From the NCBI GenBank assembly GCA_027924585.1, contig BSBM01000361.1, positions 39,043,501 through 39,107,500 of the forward strand: a stretch of 64,000 bases of DNA, given 5' to 3'. The translations under genes and the position numbers were made by a program. Source of the stretch: Larix kaempferi. Taxonomy: Eukaryota > Streptophyta > Pinopsida > Pinales > Pinaceae. How positions within the stretch are numbered: the stretch's first letter is position 1; each line of letters begins with the position of its first letter. Below the pieces are notes generated by a model, which searched no databases, was not told the DNA's origin, and saw only the letters and a list, made by a program, of their open reading frames with translations. This document shows, piece after piece, positions 1 through 10,896 of this stretch.

Positions 1-22
1 AAAAAAAAAAAATTTCCTAGTT

Positions 23-876
23 ATGGTTGTCACTCTCACAGGAGCAAAAACCATGGAGGAAGCACTTGCAGCCATCCAAACCAAACTCCAAGATATGGAT
101 GAAAAATTTCTCAGCCTCCATCTTCAGCATTCAGCCATGAACAATAACCGACAACCAGAATCTTCTGCAGCCACTGGGTTCTCTTCTTCCAACAATTTTC
201 GTGGGCCGAAGCTTGATTTTCCTCGCTTCAATGGTACTGATCCTACTTGATGGATATACCGAGAAGAAAATATTTCAGTCTGCATAATACTTTTGATGTC
301 CAGAAAGTTCCACTTGCATCCTTTCATTTGGAACATGAAGCCCTTCAATGGTACCGTTGGTACATCAAAGCTCATCCCGAGCCAAACTGGACAGATTTTT
401 GCCAACTCTTTTTGCCATGATTTGGTCCTAGTGCTTTTGATGACTTCACAGGAGCACTCACTAAACTTCACCAAATTGGCACAGTGAGAGAGTATTAGAC
501 AGAATTTGAGAAACTGGCCAATTACACAGAAGGATTGTCTAATGAATTCTATAGGAGTTGTTTTATCAATGGTCTCAAGGATGAAATCCGCTCAGAAGTC
601 AAAATGTTCTGTCCCAACACAATGATGGAAGTCCTAGGGTTTGCTAAGTTGGCAAAGGACAAGATCGCAGCTCAACAACGCTCCAAACCCACCCTTGTTC
701 CCTTCAGAAATATGGGTTCCCAACAACCTCCCATCACACCTGCTCCTCAACCAACTCCTATCAAGCATTTGTCTGAAACAGAGATGCAGGCATGCCGAGA
801 AAAAGGGCTTTGTTATAATTGTGATGAGAAATTCACTCAGGGACATAGATGTGTTCAACAAAAGCTCTATGTTTAG
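23..876 (+). pseudogene. gypsy gag (capsid and zinc knuckle), broken
   Basis: Structural capsid-like protein that would package the element's RNA. The first ORF (23-250) runs from MEEALAAIQTKL to the capsid start (KLDFPRFNGTDPT), then meets a TGA where GGA would be expected. Capsid-like coding (EHEALQWYRWYIKAHPEPNW) continues near 300-400 in a different frame, and 535-876 resumes with NEFYRSCFINGLKDEIRSEV. A CCHC-like knuckle (CYNCDEKFTQGHRC) lies near 810-855. Stops and frame changes show it is dead. Family assignment rests on motif recognition only. Confidence 0.85.
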
Positions 877-1413
877 GTCGACATTCAGCACCCGCCTGTT
901 GACACCCCATCTCAAGACGACCCACCCAAGATCTCTCTCCATGCTGTAACTGACATCACCACCCCACAAACAATGCGGGTTAGGGGATACTTCAAGAAGC
1001 TCCCTCTTACCATACTCATTGATTCTGTTAGCACTCGTAACTTCATTGATCCTCGGATTGCCAAACAGGCTGATTGTTTTGTCCATCCTGGTTCCAACTT
1101 TGAAGTCATGGTTTCCAATGGGGGCAGCTTACCTTGCAAGGGGAAGTGTCATAATTTTTCAGTCAATGGGACACAACACAAATTTATGGGATTACAACCA
1201 GGGTCTCTCTGCATCATCAATTCACATCACTTGGAAAAGATCCTTAAGAAGAATTCACATGGTGTCATTGCTCAGCTCCATTCCTTTCAGATGCACCCAC
1301 CAACGGTCTCCACTACTTCCTTGGATCGATATGCAGGTGTCTTTGTTGCACCAGTGGGCTTGCTTCCTTCACGAGACCTTTCCGGTAAGCATTTTGCCGC
1401 ACCTACATCTTAG
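877..1413 (+). pseudogene. gypsy aspartic protease region
   Basis: Retropepsin domain that would cut the polyprotein. In the frame of the gag tail, one stop (874-876) is followed by a linker, then LTILIDSVSTRNFIDPRIAKQ. The catalytic triplet is normally D-S/T-G and here reads D-S-V, so the active site looks mutated. Protease is followed by GLQPGSLCIINSHHLEKIL and DRYAGVFVAPVGLLPSRD, normally the lead-in to RT. Sequence between the protease and this linker is shortened, and RT never appears. Confidence 0.8.
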
Positions 1414-2330
1414 CAGGACATGATGGCTATTTTGCATGTAGTACAGAAGTGGTAGCCATCCCTATTGGGGAATTATTTATTCATCAAGACTGATCTCCAG
1501 AGTCTGGAAACTTTCCTGGAACAATGGGTCTCCTCCCCAGCACACTTGAAATGGGTTCTCCAACTCATGGGTTATGACTATGTGACCACTTACCAGAAGG
1601 GTAAGAAAAATATGGTGGCAGATGCTCCTTCTCGCACATTTGATGACCCAGTTTCTCTTACAACTATTTCTCTGCTTGTTCCAAATTGGTTGCAATCTAT
1701 TCAATGGGGTAATCTCTTCTATGAACTCCATGCTTCTTCATCAGCAGGGCACTTTGGGTTCCTCAAAACGTATGACCAAGAACAATGTAACTTCTTTTGG
1801 CAGGGATTGAAAATGACAATTCAACGGATGGTGGTTGATTGTGATACTTTCCAGGTCAACAAGGGTGAAACGACCCTCCTTTCGGGACTGCTCGAACCCT
1901 TGCCCATCCCTACACAGATTTGGACAACTATTTCTATGGATTTCCTAGAAGCGCTCCAGTGGTATAGTACCACATCTAAAAGGACACCATATGAAGCAGT
2001 CTCTGGACAGGCACCGCCAGTTCTTCTTCCATACACCTTCAACAGCTCCCTATTTCAGGCAATTGACTCAATTCTTCGAAAGCACGATCAACTTCTTCTC
2101 ATTCTGTAGGACAATATTCACATGGCAAGAATTCGACTGAAACAACAAGCCGATCAACACCATTCTGCATGCACTTTTCACGTCGCTGATATGGTTCTTC
2201 TTTGTGTACAGCCTTCCAAGCAATCCTCCCTGACTCTCCAAAGGCGTCAGTGGCCCGAAATGCAACCCAAGGATGCTACCGGGGAACTCCTTCAGATGCT
2301 GCAGCACTTTCTCCAACCAAAGCTTTGAGG
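1414..2330 (+). pseudogene. gypsy RNase H tail and integrase remnants
   Basis: Same frame as the protease. IKTDLQSLETFLEQ and TYQKGKKNMVADAPSR match the end of gypsy RNase H, whose usual ...VVADALSR is recognisable. An integrase N-terminal zinc-binding remnant follows (GHFGFLKTYDQ...CNFFW...CDTFQVNKGET), then MDFLEAL. The catalytic D-D-E core is deleted: the reading jumps to KRTPYEAVSGQAPPVLLPY, normally far downstream. After a stop at 2107-2109 a C-terminal stretch (RIRLKQQADQHHSACTFHVADMV) remains. It is a composite of deletions, not a working enzyme. Confidence 0.8.
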
Positions 2331-2344
2331 ACAAAGATTTTTCT

Positions 2345-2357
2345 AAGGGAGAGGGGA
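2345..2357 (+). other. Polypurine tract of gypsy element
   Basis: AAGGGAGAGGGGA lies directly before the TG of the 3' LTR, where plus-strand DNA synthesis is primed in LTR retroelements. Confidence 0.75.
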
Positions 2358-2744
2358 TGTTAGGAACTTGTGTCAACCCTTCTCTTTACTATGTTAGTAT
2401 ATTGTTGTTGGACGCATATGCTTTGTAAGTCATCTCGTAGTATTTGTTGATCCATAGTTTATATTAGCCCATAGTATTGACCCATAGTATTGGACGCATA
2501 TGCTTTGTAAGTCGTCCTGTAGTATTATATGTCCCATGGTTTTGACCCATAGTATTGGGCATAGACTTAGTATATAAGTGTGTGTTGAGGTCATTGAAGG
2601 CACCGTGAAGTTAATTGTATTGAGCTTGCTCAAAGGAGCTTGTCCCCTCGAAGTGGCCCGTGATCAATATAAAAGTGATTCTGAGTTCTATTATTTCTGA
2701 TATCTTGTGTATTTGCATTAATTAATTATTGTAGGTTCTTCACA
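2358..2744 (+). repeat. 3' LTR of gypsy element (387 bp)
   Basis: Starts TGTTAGGAAC after the purine tract and ends GTTCTTCACA, with imperfect inverted ends (TG...CA). It contains two copies of a GGACGCATATGCTTTGTAAG motif about 85 bp apart and a TATA-like TATATAAG near 2570. The outer end was set by the TG/CA rule; without the 5' LTR it has not been confirmed. Confidence 0.7.
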
Positions 2745-2746
2745 AG

Positions 2747-4465
2747 ATGCTTCCATCCTCTATTCCAACTACAGTTCCTGTCTTAGAAGAGTATATTGCT
2801 CCAAAATTTTTTGTTGATCTGCTAGAGGGTATTGTGATGGATGATTCTCTTCCAGATCTCCATTTTAAAGAAGTTACCATAGTATCTGCAGCTCTCACTT
2901 CTACAAATCCACCTACTTCCATTCCACCCCTTTCAACCTCATCAGTTGATAATACACTCCCTTCCATACAGGAGTTATTGGTAACTCCAATTTCTACCTC
3001 GTTACCTGTGGTTACTCAAGTTCAAGTTCCAACTGTATCTTTACAACCATCAGTAACTACATTTTTCGTTTCACTCTCTGAAACTGTTACTTCGACTTCT
3101 TCTCCCACTTACTCCCCCTTATCACCAATTTCCAACATCATTTCTCCTTCCATCTCCACCACCCGAATCACCATCCCAATCCCAACTTCTTCTTTCTCCC
3201 AAACTCCACTTTTGGTCTCAACTTCTGAGGTATCTACTTCCACTGTGGACGTAGTGGCAGACTTTGGGGAGGATGGTGTGGTTTCTTTGGGCGAATATTT
3301 CTACAGTAGGTTTGAGAAGGCAGTGGTGAAAAGAGGGACTAAAAGACAAAGGGAAGGGACTGTTGTCCAGGGCCCTGTCCCCAACCAAGTCATATGGCAG
3401 AAAACATCCACTGATGTACAACAAGAAGCACTGGAAACTGCTGCGGCAATGGGAGCCTTTGCAGGGGATAACTATGACTCAGTTACTTCTTTGAATAAAG
3501 AAATTGAGGTTAGGAAACAAGGATTGTAGAAGCTCAAGGAGAAGGAAGATGAAATTGAGGAACAACATCAATCTCAACTTCAACAGTTGAGGAATGAACA
3601 TGACAGTCAGGTAAAATACCTGCATGCTCAAAACTAATCTCTCCAGCAACAACTGCAGGAATTACAAGTGTTGAACATTGGCTATACTGAGAAGATCACA
3701 CTTCTTGAGTAGCAGTTGAAGGATTCCGTTGCCAAAGAAGCTTCTTCCTCTTTCTCTAGGTTTTCCATGGAGGAAATCAAGGAACTCGCTCTTGAGATAA
3801 ATGAATACTATAGGAAGTTTTTGGTTGAGTTATTTGAATCCCTAAATGAAATTCAGGAGACATACAATGTTTTTGAGCGTCATTTTGATGTCCTTGAACA
3901 ACATAATGAAAGAAGAGGAGAAGCAACAAGGGCTATTCAAGATGTGTCTAATTGGAAGAAGTACATTAAGGACAAGCCTGAAGATATTCCTGTTTTGGAC
4001 AGTATCAAGTTCAGAAGGCTTAGGATCTCTTTGGATGCATGGGAACATGCTTGTGAATTAGTTGAGTAAAACATCTAGAAAGAACAAGCAGTATGTGGCA
4101 GGAGATGGTATGAAATTGGTAACATAATGGTCATGTTATATTTTTCAACCATGGACCTCATCAAAAAGGTTGATCCACCTAAGGTTACAATCGAGCAGGT
4201 TGATAACAGACGTGCCTAGTCCAAGGAGCAGATTCAACAGCTAGAGTACATTCGGATTTCAGAGGTTGAAGAATTAATTAAGAAACCCATCACTCTAGGG
4301 ATAAAGATCCATATTTTCCTACGTGGATGGCACAAGATCAAGAAAAATGAGATTGAGTCTTTCGCTTATAAGACTCAGCTAGCACTCGAATTGGACAAAT
4401 ATCCAGATATAGAAGAGTTGTTAGATTGGTGTGCCAAGTGGCGAATCGCCCTTGGCGGATCTTAG
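2747..4465 (+). pseudogene. Uncharacterised P/S/T-rich and coiled-coil ORF, decayed
   Basis: One reading frame of 572 codons runs to TAG at 4463-4465 with in-frame stops from 3527 onward (3527, about 3635, 3710, 4067, 4076, about 4214). Residues about 40-160 are extremely rich in Pro, Ser and Thr. Next come an acidic motif VADFGEDGVVSLGEYF, a basic KRGTKRQREG (possible nuclear signal) and a heptad-like Gln/Glu/Leu coiled coil (about 255-330). The C-terminal part is mixed helical and ends WCAKWRIALGGS. Several stops are CAA/CAG to TAA/TAG changes. The first ATG sits 2 bp after the gypsy LTR, so the true N terminus may have been cut off by that insertion. I do not recognise the family; a paralogous piece at 5716 suggests a repeated, transposon-borne ORF. 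Confidence 0.55.
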
Positions 4466-4469
4466 TTTA

Positions 4470-4980
4470 GAATTATTTTGTAATCCCTGTTTTATGGGAA
4501 ATTAGTCCTTGTAATTTGATGTAAGGGGGAAATCATTGAAGGAGAACATGAGATACTCTATTTCTTTGAGGCATTGTAATTTTTTGCAAACTTAATGAAA
4601 ATAAGTCAGTCTCTCTTTTCCATCTCTTTGTTCGATTTGTCAAATTTCTTTGATAAATTATGATTTCTCACTTCGTTTTCTGAAAGAACTCTGTTTATTT
4701 TTCAATTTTAATGAAGGCATCGATCTGTGGGTTTGATTTTTAGAACATATGATCCAGGTGTTGTTATGTGTGGAATGAATTAATTTATTTAACTCATTTA
4801 TCTATTTCTGCAAATGATAAAAAATTATAATTGAATAGATGATAATTTGTCAATCAACATATCATAACAGGACAATCTCATACATGCTTTCATTCTTTAG
4901 GTAAAATTAGTCAATTGTTACCGTCTGGTCATATGGTTATTAATTGGTGAAACACTTATTAAAATTATAGATCTGATTTT
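4470..4980 (+). repeat. AT-rich block A, homologous to block B
   Basis: Non-coding block after the ORF. Stretches such as TTTGATAAATTATG, GATCTGTG...TTGATTTTT and GAATGAATTAATTTATTTAA recur in the same order at 5308-5710. The two blocks each separate ORF pieces, as a duplicated intron, UTR or LTR piece would. Confidence 0.5.
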
Positions 4981-4981
4981 T

Positions 4982-5308
4982 TTGCAAAGTCAGATAGCTC
5001 AAGTTAGCACTCCTTTGATGCTAACTTACCAAACCAATGACAAAGGAAAAGCACTTGTTGAGGACACACCCCAGCCAAAGCGCTTGGCTGCTCTCAATGC
5101 TCTCATCAAGTCTGCTGGAGATATGAAGAAGGACTTGACACTGATGAGTTCAGTGATTGAAAATCAAGCTATTGCTGCCACCATTCTAGCAAAGAAACAA
5201 AATATCGAAGGTTCTGGACCAAAGGTTACTATGCTTCACATTGAAGATAGTGACGAAGAAGATGAGTCACTTACTTCCAGCTTCTCGTGCCCAATTGGAT
5301 ACTTGTAA
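4982..5308 (+). CDS. Small uncharacterised ORF with acidic tail
   Basis: 108 codons open. The protein is Ala/Lys/Leu-rich in the middle (KRLAALNALIKSAGDMKKDL), probably helical, then shows an acidic run HIEDSDEEDE. It lies between the two homologous AT-rich blocks, so it is probably an exon or the tail of the same repeated transposon-like unit as 2747-4465. No recognisable catalytic motif. It could be a fragment whose start lies upstream rather than a complete gene. Confidence 0.35.
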   Translation: MQSQIAQVSTPLMLTYQTNDKGKALVEDTPQPKRLAALNALIKSAGDMKKDLTLMSSVIENQAIAATILAKKQNIEGSGPKVTMLHIEDSDEEDESLTSSFSCPIGYL

Positions 5309-5710
5309 TTTCTTGCAATATTAATAAATTCAGTTAGTTTATATTGACCCTCTTTTGTGATATTTGTAAAATGTCTTTGATAAATTATGGTTTCCTAGTT
5401 AATCATTGAATAAATATGTTTTTATGTTGCATGCGTTTTAAGTATAGGAGATCTGTGTGCTTGATTTTTCACCACCCGATCTGTGTGTAAGCTATGTTTT
5501 GAATGAATTTATTTATTTAATTCATATCACTTACCTCTGCAATTATCAAAACAGTCATTTGTAGTTTGATGCTAATTTGTAAATTGGCATATCAGTGACA
5601 TGACAGTCTTATGATTTAATCCTTTGAATTAAAATAACTCAATTTTAATTGTATTGTTTTATTTTGAGGCAAGTGATGTTAGATCTAATTCATATATTTA
5701 TTAATTGTTG
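5308..5710 (+). repeat. AT-rich block B, homologous to block A
   Basis: Same motif order as 4470-4980, offset by about 740 bp and diverged. No coding signal seen. Confidence 0.5.
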
Positions 5711-5715
5711 TTACT

Positions 5716-6190
5716 ATGACATATCCCATACCTCTTTCCATTCCTACCATTTTACCTTCTGTCTCATCATCCGATCTTACCACTCTTCCATCCACACCAG
5801 CTGATCAACCTGCTACCCCTGTTGAAAATCACCAAGAGCTAGCTGAAATTCAAGTATCAAATGAACCTTTAGAGCAAGATGAGATTCAGGTTTTAACTGC
5901 TCCTGCAAAACATATCACTTCATCCACCACTTCTATTTTTTCACCTTCACCTTCCAATGCTGTAATGGCTTCCATTTCCATTCCTCATATAACTATGCCC
6001 ATTCCAACCCCTGCTGTTTTCCAACCCGTGTCTTTGGTCACAGTTCCAGGAGTGTCTTCATCCCCTCTGGAAGAAGTAGCAGATTTTGGAGAAGATGCAG
6101 TGCTCTCTCTTGGAGAGTTTTTTTGGAGTATTTATAATGCATCATTTATTTTTTCTCTGTTCTTGGTACCCAATCCCATTAATCCCTCAT
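5716..6190 (+). pseudogene. Truncated paralogue of the P/S/T-rich ORF
   Basis: 158 codons. It begins with a Pro/Ser/Thr-rich stretch like that at 2747, and residues about 120-140 read VADFGEDAVLSLGEFF, almost the motif VADFGEDGVVSLGEYF of the first copy. After this motif the similarity stops and the frame ends within AT-rich sequence, so the basic and coiled-coil parts are missing. A second, truncated copy of one family is the simplest reading. Function unknown. Confidence 0.5.
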
Positions 6191-6439
6191 AGTTTTTCTC
6201 AATTTCAATCTTATAGTCGTATCACGCCTCCCCTTGAAGACGTATGAGGGTAATGATGAATTTACAGGTATACATATCCCAGGATAGTGAAGCCACTTGT
6301 TAACTAACCAGATTCCTCATATTTAAACCTTGAAACCATGAGTGGTGATGTTTATCTATTTATTTATATGTCTAGGGACGTGCACTCAATCCTTCATTAT
6401 AATGTCTCCATCATTATAGATACCGTCTAGCACTTTCAA

Positions 6440-8030
6440 AACACACTAATAATTACCAAGAGTGGCTATCTAGTCATGGTCTCAGTTTCCTTAATCATTT
6501 ATGAGGAGAAAGTTATAAGTTTGCCAAAATAGGTTTCAGGATAAACCTTGGAAAAATTCTTAGAAATGGCTAAGTGTTGGAAAACTGGTCCAGGTGGCTA
6601 TCATGCTCTAGCTTGTCAAAGAGGCTATCTTTCCATGGTCTCAATTTGCACAGAAGGTGTTTGATGACAAAGTTAACGGCCTACCAAAATAGGGTTTCAG
6701 GTTGTTTTGCACCAGAGGAAGTAAAACTACCTAAGTGGCCTCAGGAAAATGTCCACCATAATTCATGGGTTAAAGTAAATTCCTGCACCATATGGTCAGG
6801 ATGTAGCTTGTTGATTGATATACCTGACCATGGTCTCATTTTGTCTTGAGAATGTCTGAGGAGGAAGTTCTAGGTATGCCAAAACAGGGTTTTAGGTAGT
6901 TTTGCACCAAGTTTAGTAAAATGCCCGCCTAGGAAAAATGAAGATGAGTCTGAGAGTGAAATAAGATTAGCTGTGCTCAGTGAGGTGTAATACATCATCT
7001 AGTGGAATTGGTTCAGGATTTTGGTGGAATAAAAAATTCACCTTAGAAATTGCACAAATTGTCTAAGTATAAAATTACTGATAAAACTGCCTAAGTGACC
7101 TTTGTAAAATGCTCGCCATTTTCTATAGTTGATGGATTAAATTATTATGAGGGTATGGGTCTCTAGAGTGTTTATTAGTGCATATAACCATATCATTAGT
7201 CTGTCCAAAGAGTCTTTGAGGAGGAAGATATTAATCTTCCAAAAGAGCCTCTGAGCTTTATTTACACTACTCCAGTAAAATGCCCACCGAGGAGAGAGAA
7301 AGAGGTTTCAAGGGGTGGAAATTGTTTGGATAGAATCCCGTAGTTGGCCCCTATCTAGTGGATGTATCACACTTCATATTTGATGAAAAGAAAAATCAAT
7401 TCATATTAACCTAAGGTTTGATAATTTTGCCTAAGTGTCAAATCAGTAGTTTGGAAGGCCACTTTCAAATGCCTGCTAGATGATGGGTGTGTGTCAATAA
7501 GTTCATCTTTTGACATGGCCTTGTTCATTGTTGAAGTAGCTATCCAGCCATGCTTTTAGTTTTCCTTATGGTGATCATATATGAAAGAAATCAATCTGCC
7601 AAAGTGAAGGAAAAAGTGTTTTACATATTAAAGACAAATTTTGTCTAAGTGTCAAACTCACATGGCTAAGAGGCCATTTGGAAATTCCCGCAAGGAGGTG
7701 TTCAGGTGCTGATAAAATTAATTAGATTGCATAGGCTTGTTTTCTGGTGAATTTTTTATCTAACCATGAGCTTATATCTTCCTATGGAGTTCACACGTGC
7801 GAAAATAAGCTTGCCAAAATGAGAAAAAGCTTGTTTTTACTGTTCAAATGAAGGTTGAAGATGCATTTGGAAATGCCCTCAAGGAGGTGTAGTTGTGATA
7901 AGAAATTCTCCAGATGGCATGGACATGTTCCCTGGTGATCTGGCCATTTAGCTATGGTGTCAGTTCCTTCTTTGAGGCTCACACGTGTGAGATTTTGGCC
8001 TGCCAAAATAGAGAAAAATAAGGTTAAATA
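6440..8030 (+). repeat. Degenerate tandem repeat, unit about 180-215 bp
   Basis: A recurring string of motifs (CCATGGTCTCAGTTT, a GAGGAGGAA-like purine run, TCTGCCAAAATAGGG, then GTAAAATGCCCGCC) returns with diverged copies. GCCAAAA-type anchors lie near 6513, 6682, 6878, 7237, 7597, 7812 and 8001; two gaps are close to double length. No credible ORF runs through it. Confidence 0.6.
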
Positions 8031-8037
8031 CACCTTG

Positions 8038-8232
8038 TATTATGCCCACAAAGGCTTAGGAAAATGCCCGCAAGGGGCTATGTTATTCCTGAAAGGGCTT
8101 ATGGTATGCCCGCAAGGGATAAAGGGAATTCCCACAAGGGGCATGAAGCATAAATATCCCAAGAGATTTATTATGCCTGCAAGGGTGTTTGTTTATGCCC
8201 GCAAGGGTTTGTCTATGCCTACAAGGGTTAGA
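8038..8232 (+). repeat. Minisatellite of ATGCCCGCAAGGG-type units
   Basis: About seven irregular copies of TATGCCCGCAAGGG spaced about 25-35 bp apart. The ATGCCCGC core also occurs once per unit in the degenerate repeat just upstream, so this looks like a local expansion of one piece of it. Confidence 0.65.
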
Positions 8233-9136
8233 AAATAGTGTAATGTTGATTCACCCCCCCCTCTCAGTATTTCTTGATATTACAACACCATCCAACTCAT
8301 CCACGCGGACCCCACCTCCCTGACCGCATATCCCCCATCGGATCCTCCACCGTCTCGTCACTGCAGATCCATCGACCCGATCCACACCCTTATGCTCTAC
8401 CCTGCTCGACGTCATGTCCATGCATTCAATGCATGCTAGGTGGCGTTAATGAGATCGAGAAGCGTGGATGGGAGGTGGTGGTGGATATGCAGCGATGTCA
8501 CGTCCTGACTTTAATACATACCAAAGGTCATTTCGCCAAAGTTTCCAACATTATAGAACATGCAGCTTTTCCTAGTGGATTCCCTGTCCTCCACAGATAT
8601 CAACCCTCCTTGAATCTAAACTATTGATTTCTTATAAATTAACCATTTTGATCCCATCAGTGTGTAAGAAAGGTGAATTCTGTCTTAAATTACTTTGTCT
8701 GACGCATCAAGTTTTCGTGGGAATTGTTTGGACGCCATCGTATTTACTTGACCGCCGAAATCTTCACAGTAGATCCGGGCAATAGTTACGAGATATAATT
8801 TTCAAAGGTTTGGGTTCTTGTTCCCATGCAACAACAAGAAAGATATGGTGCGATAGTTGATGCTCGGTAACAGTTCCATGCAGTAGGCTCTATTTTATGC
8901 TCGGTCCCATCTACGTTCGTCGCAGCTGAATCCCTACGCAGGTTCCATGCTTGGTTTAGACTCTAGTCGCACGCTGCCACACTCCAGTCACACGCTCGGT
9001 TCAAGAACCTTATATAGCTATACCATTCATATGCAGACTGCCCGCTGAATTCCAAATAGTTTGAACTGAACAAGTAAGTATCTTGAGCAAATTTATCCTT
9101 GGTATTTTTAATTTTATCAAGAGTAATAAGACCATA
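8233..9136. other. Gene-free stretch, locally GC-richer, origin unclear
   Basis: Begins with TTGATTCACCCCCCCCTCTCAG, a C-rich string of the kind found near LTR ends of plant copia elements. It then holds an open 117-codon frame (8274-8627), Pro/His-rich without recognisable domains and likely fortuitous. From 8640 to 9060 there is unique-looking sequence with several CGCTCGGT-like words. Confidence 0.35.
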
Positions 9137-9232
9137 TTAATTAAAGGCGTTCATACTAGAAGCAGGGTGGTATGAATATATAACCTTCAACCTGAAATTA
9201 AGTTCAGTCTTTCAAATTTGATCCCTAGTACC
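9137..9232 (+). repeat. Left terminal inverted repeat (candidate)
   Basis: Contains TATAACCTTCAACCTGAAAT and TTTCAAATTTGATCCCTAG. The reverse complement of 23962-24060 aligns along its length with scattered mismatches and small gaps. Confidence 0.55.
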
Positions 9233-9334
9233 TATTCCCAAAATTTATATTACTTAAATCCATATGTTTACATTGAAATGGTACCATTAATATCCCTAAT
9301 ATTCATTTATACAATCTTTAGACTAATTCTAAAA

Positions 9335-9751
9335 ATCAAATATGCCATGTGGCACAATCTGGGCATTCCACATGTCACCCTAGGAAACTAGATATCGATA
9401 GTTTAACAACAAAATTTATAGAAGTTTTGCTACAAAGAGTTTTTGGCAAGTCGAAATTTTATCAGAGAAGGAGAGGTCTCTCTTTCGTCAGGTAGATGCT
9501 GGGGAGAAAGAGCATCCGCTCCTTCCTCCAGGGATGATTTTTTAGTAGTGGAGAAAGTAGATATCGGCAGTCTGAACACAAATTTCAAAGGAACATTGCT
9601 TCACACATTTTGCTGGCAAGTGAAAATATCCACAGAGAAAGAGTGACCGCTCTTTCTCCAAGTTCTATTTTTACAATTCCCTCATAAATGAAGGGGCAGC
9701 CAACCCTTTTTCTTCACAATATTCTTTTCATTATAGTTCGAGACTGCAAGA
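9335..9751 (+). repeat. Hairpin-rich repeat block, copy 1 (part before copia)
   Basis: Opens with ATGCCATGTGGCACAATCTG and CTAGATATCGA. It continues with paired GAAAGAG...CTCTTTC stems and AATGAAGGGGCAGCCAACCC, up to the copia insertion point. The same order is found at 18760-19140 and, shorter, at 28940 and 34140. Confidence 0.7.
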
Positions 9752-10322
9752 AGTTGATGTATATGTAACTTCGGAATGTATTTCATCTATGTATTTTATT
9801 GTACTCCTATAGAGATGTATTGTTCCTCTATACAGAAGTGTTTTCATTTGTATTGACAAGTGTCGCAAGTGTCGTAACTTGCCGATGGGTTATTAGACCA
9901 CCATGTGTGGGGTCGGTCGTGATTAAGTTAACCATGGGTTATTAGGCTAAGCTAGACAAGTCGGCCCCACTGGTTTATTGGGAAGGACAGGACAAGTATA
10001 AATAGAGATCAGGAGATCTCTATTTGATATCTCATTACTCACTCTTCCATCACTCGAAAAGTGGTGCACATGTGAGGAGGCGGATCGGCTTCTAGGAGAA
10101 GACTATCTATTGTACTTTGGTTGTATCATTGCTCTTTCTATCTCTGAGGAAGTTGTGGGGTTTTTCACCTTTATGGTTTTCCCCAGTGAACCTCTGTGTG
10201 TCCATTGTCTTATGTGATTGCTTGATATGCTTGATACATGCTTGATATGATTGATATGCTGTACATTTTATTCTCTCAGTAAAGATCCTAGAGTATGTTG
10301 AATTAATGCTCAAAATATAACA
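9752..10322 (+). repeat. 5' LTR of copia-1 (571 bp)
   Basis: Matches 15603-16152 and 59443-60049. The first base is A instead of T (AGTTGATG versus TGTTGATG), and the end is AACA. It is about 21 bp longer than the 3' LTR because of an extra CTTGATA/CATG-type repeat near 10220-10260. A TATA-like TATAAATAG lies near 9998, followed by GAGATC-rich palindromic sequence. Confidence 0.92.
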
Positions 10323-10334
10323 TGGTATCAGAGC
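10323..10334 (+). other. Primer-binding site, initiator Met tRNA
   Basis: TGGTATCAGAGC lies directly after the LTR and is complementary to the 3' end of plant initiator methionine tRNA, the usual copia primer. Confidence 0.92.
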
Positions 10335-10896
10335 TTCCCTGGGAAGAAGACATTGTACAGTGGCGGAAACTAGGGTTTCTTGTTTATTGGGTTTCTCTCC
10401 ATAGATTTTGGAAAATCAATATGATAGATTGACTCTCCTCAGCAAGGTGAATCTTTCTGTCCAATCAGAATTGAATTCTGAGCACTTTCAGTTTTGGCCT
10501 TAAAAATTAGGGTTTCCCCAAAAATAGGAATTTCTGAAATCTGAAGATATAGCCGGAAGCTCCTTGGAAAAATCAAAGTTTAGAGCTTTGGATCGAGATT
10601 TTTGGTTGGGTGAAGCTCCGGGAAACTCAAACCCTAATTCAGGGTCCTCCTTAGTGAATCCGAGAGTTTGAAAAGCATTTCTGAAGGGTGAAACCTTGCA
10701 GATCTCAAATTCTGAATATACCAGGCTAATCAGCTCATCAAGGCGCATCTTTCTATCCTTTTAGAAAGTTGAAAATTAGAGTTTGAATTTTTAGGGTTTC
10801 TCTAACAAACCCTAATCCGGGACGAGATCCAGTTTTCAGCAAATCAAGTGGTAAGACCTAAATATTTTCTATTTCCATTTGAAGTAATCTTTAAAG
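10335..10896 (+). other. Untranslated leader of copia-1
   Basis: No coding signal. It has several GGGTTTCTC/AAACCCTAA words and is well conserved at 60062-60622 in the relative, so it belongs to the element. Confidence 0.6.

Larger units (their letters stand above)
1..2744 (+). mobile_element. Ty3/gypsy LTR retrotransposon, internally deleted, 3' part
   Basis: Gag, zinc knuckle, protease, an RNase H tail, integrase pieces, a polypurine tract and a 3' LTR follow in gypsy order. The whole reverse transcriptase core and most of the integrase core are absent, so the element could not move by itself. The 5' LTR lies outside the window. The element ends at 2744, directly beside the next ORF (2747), so it probably inserted into or next to that older sequence. 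Confidence 0.85.

Noticed and set aside
1-12. Poly-A run at the window start as a retrogene tail
   Set aside because: Only 12 A and at the window edge; gypsy gag follows, so there is no sign of a 3' end here.
5716-6190. Signal peptide or membrane protein call for the tail of this ORF
   Set aside because: The hydrophobic end (IYNASFIFSLFLV) appears only after homology to the first copy stops and comes from AT-rich sequence.
8274-8627. 117-residue ORF as a host gene
   Set aside because: Open but with no recognisable domain, low-complexity start and no promoter or splice context; kept only as a note.
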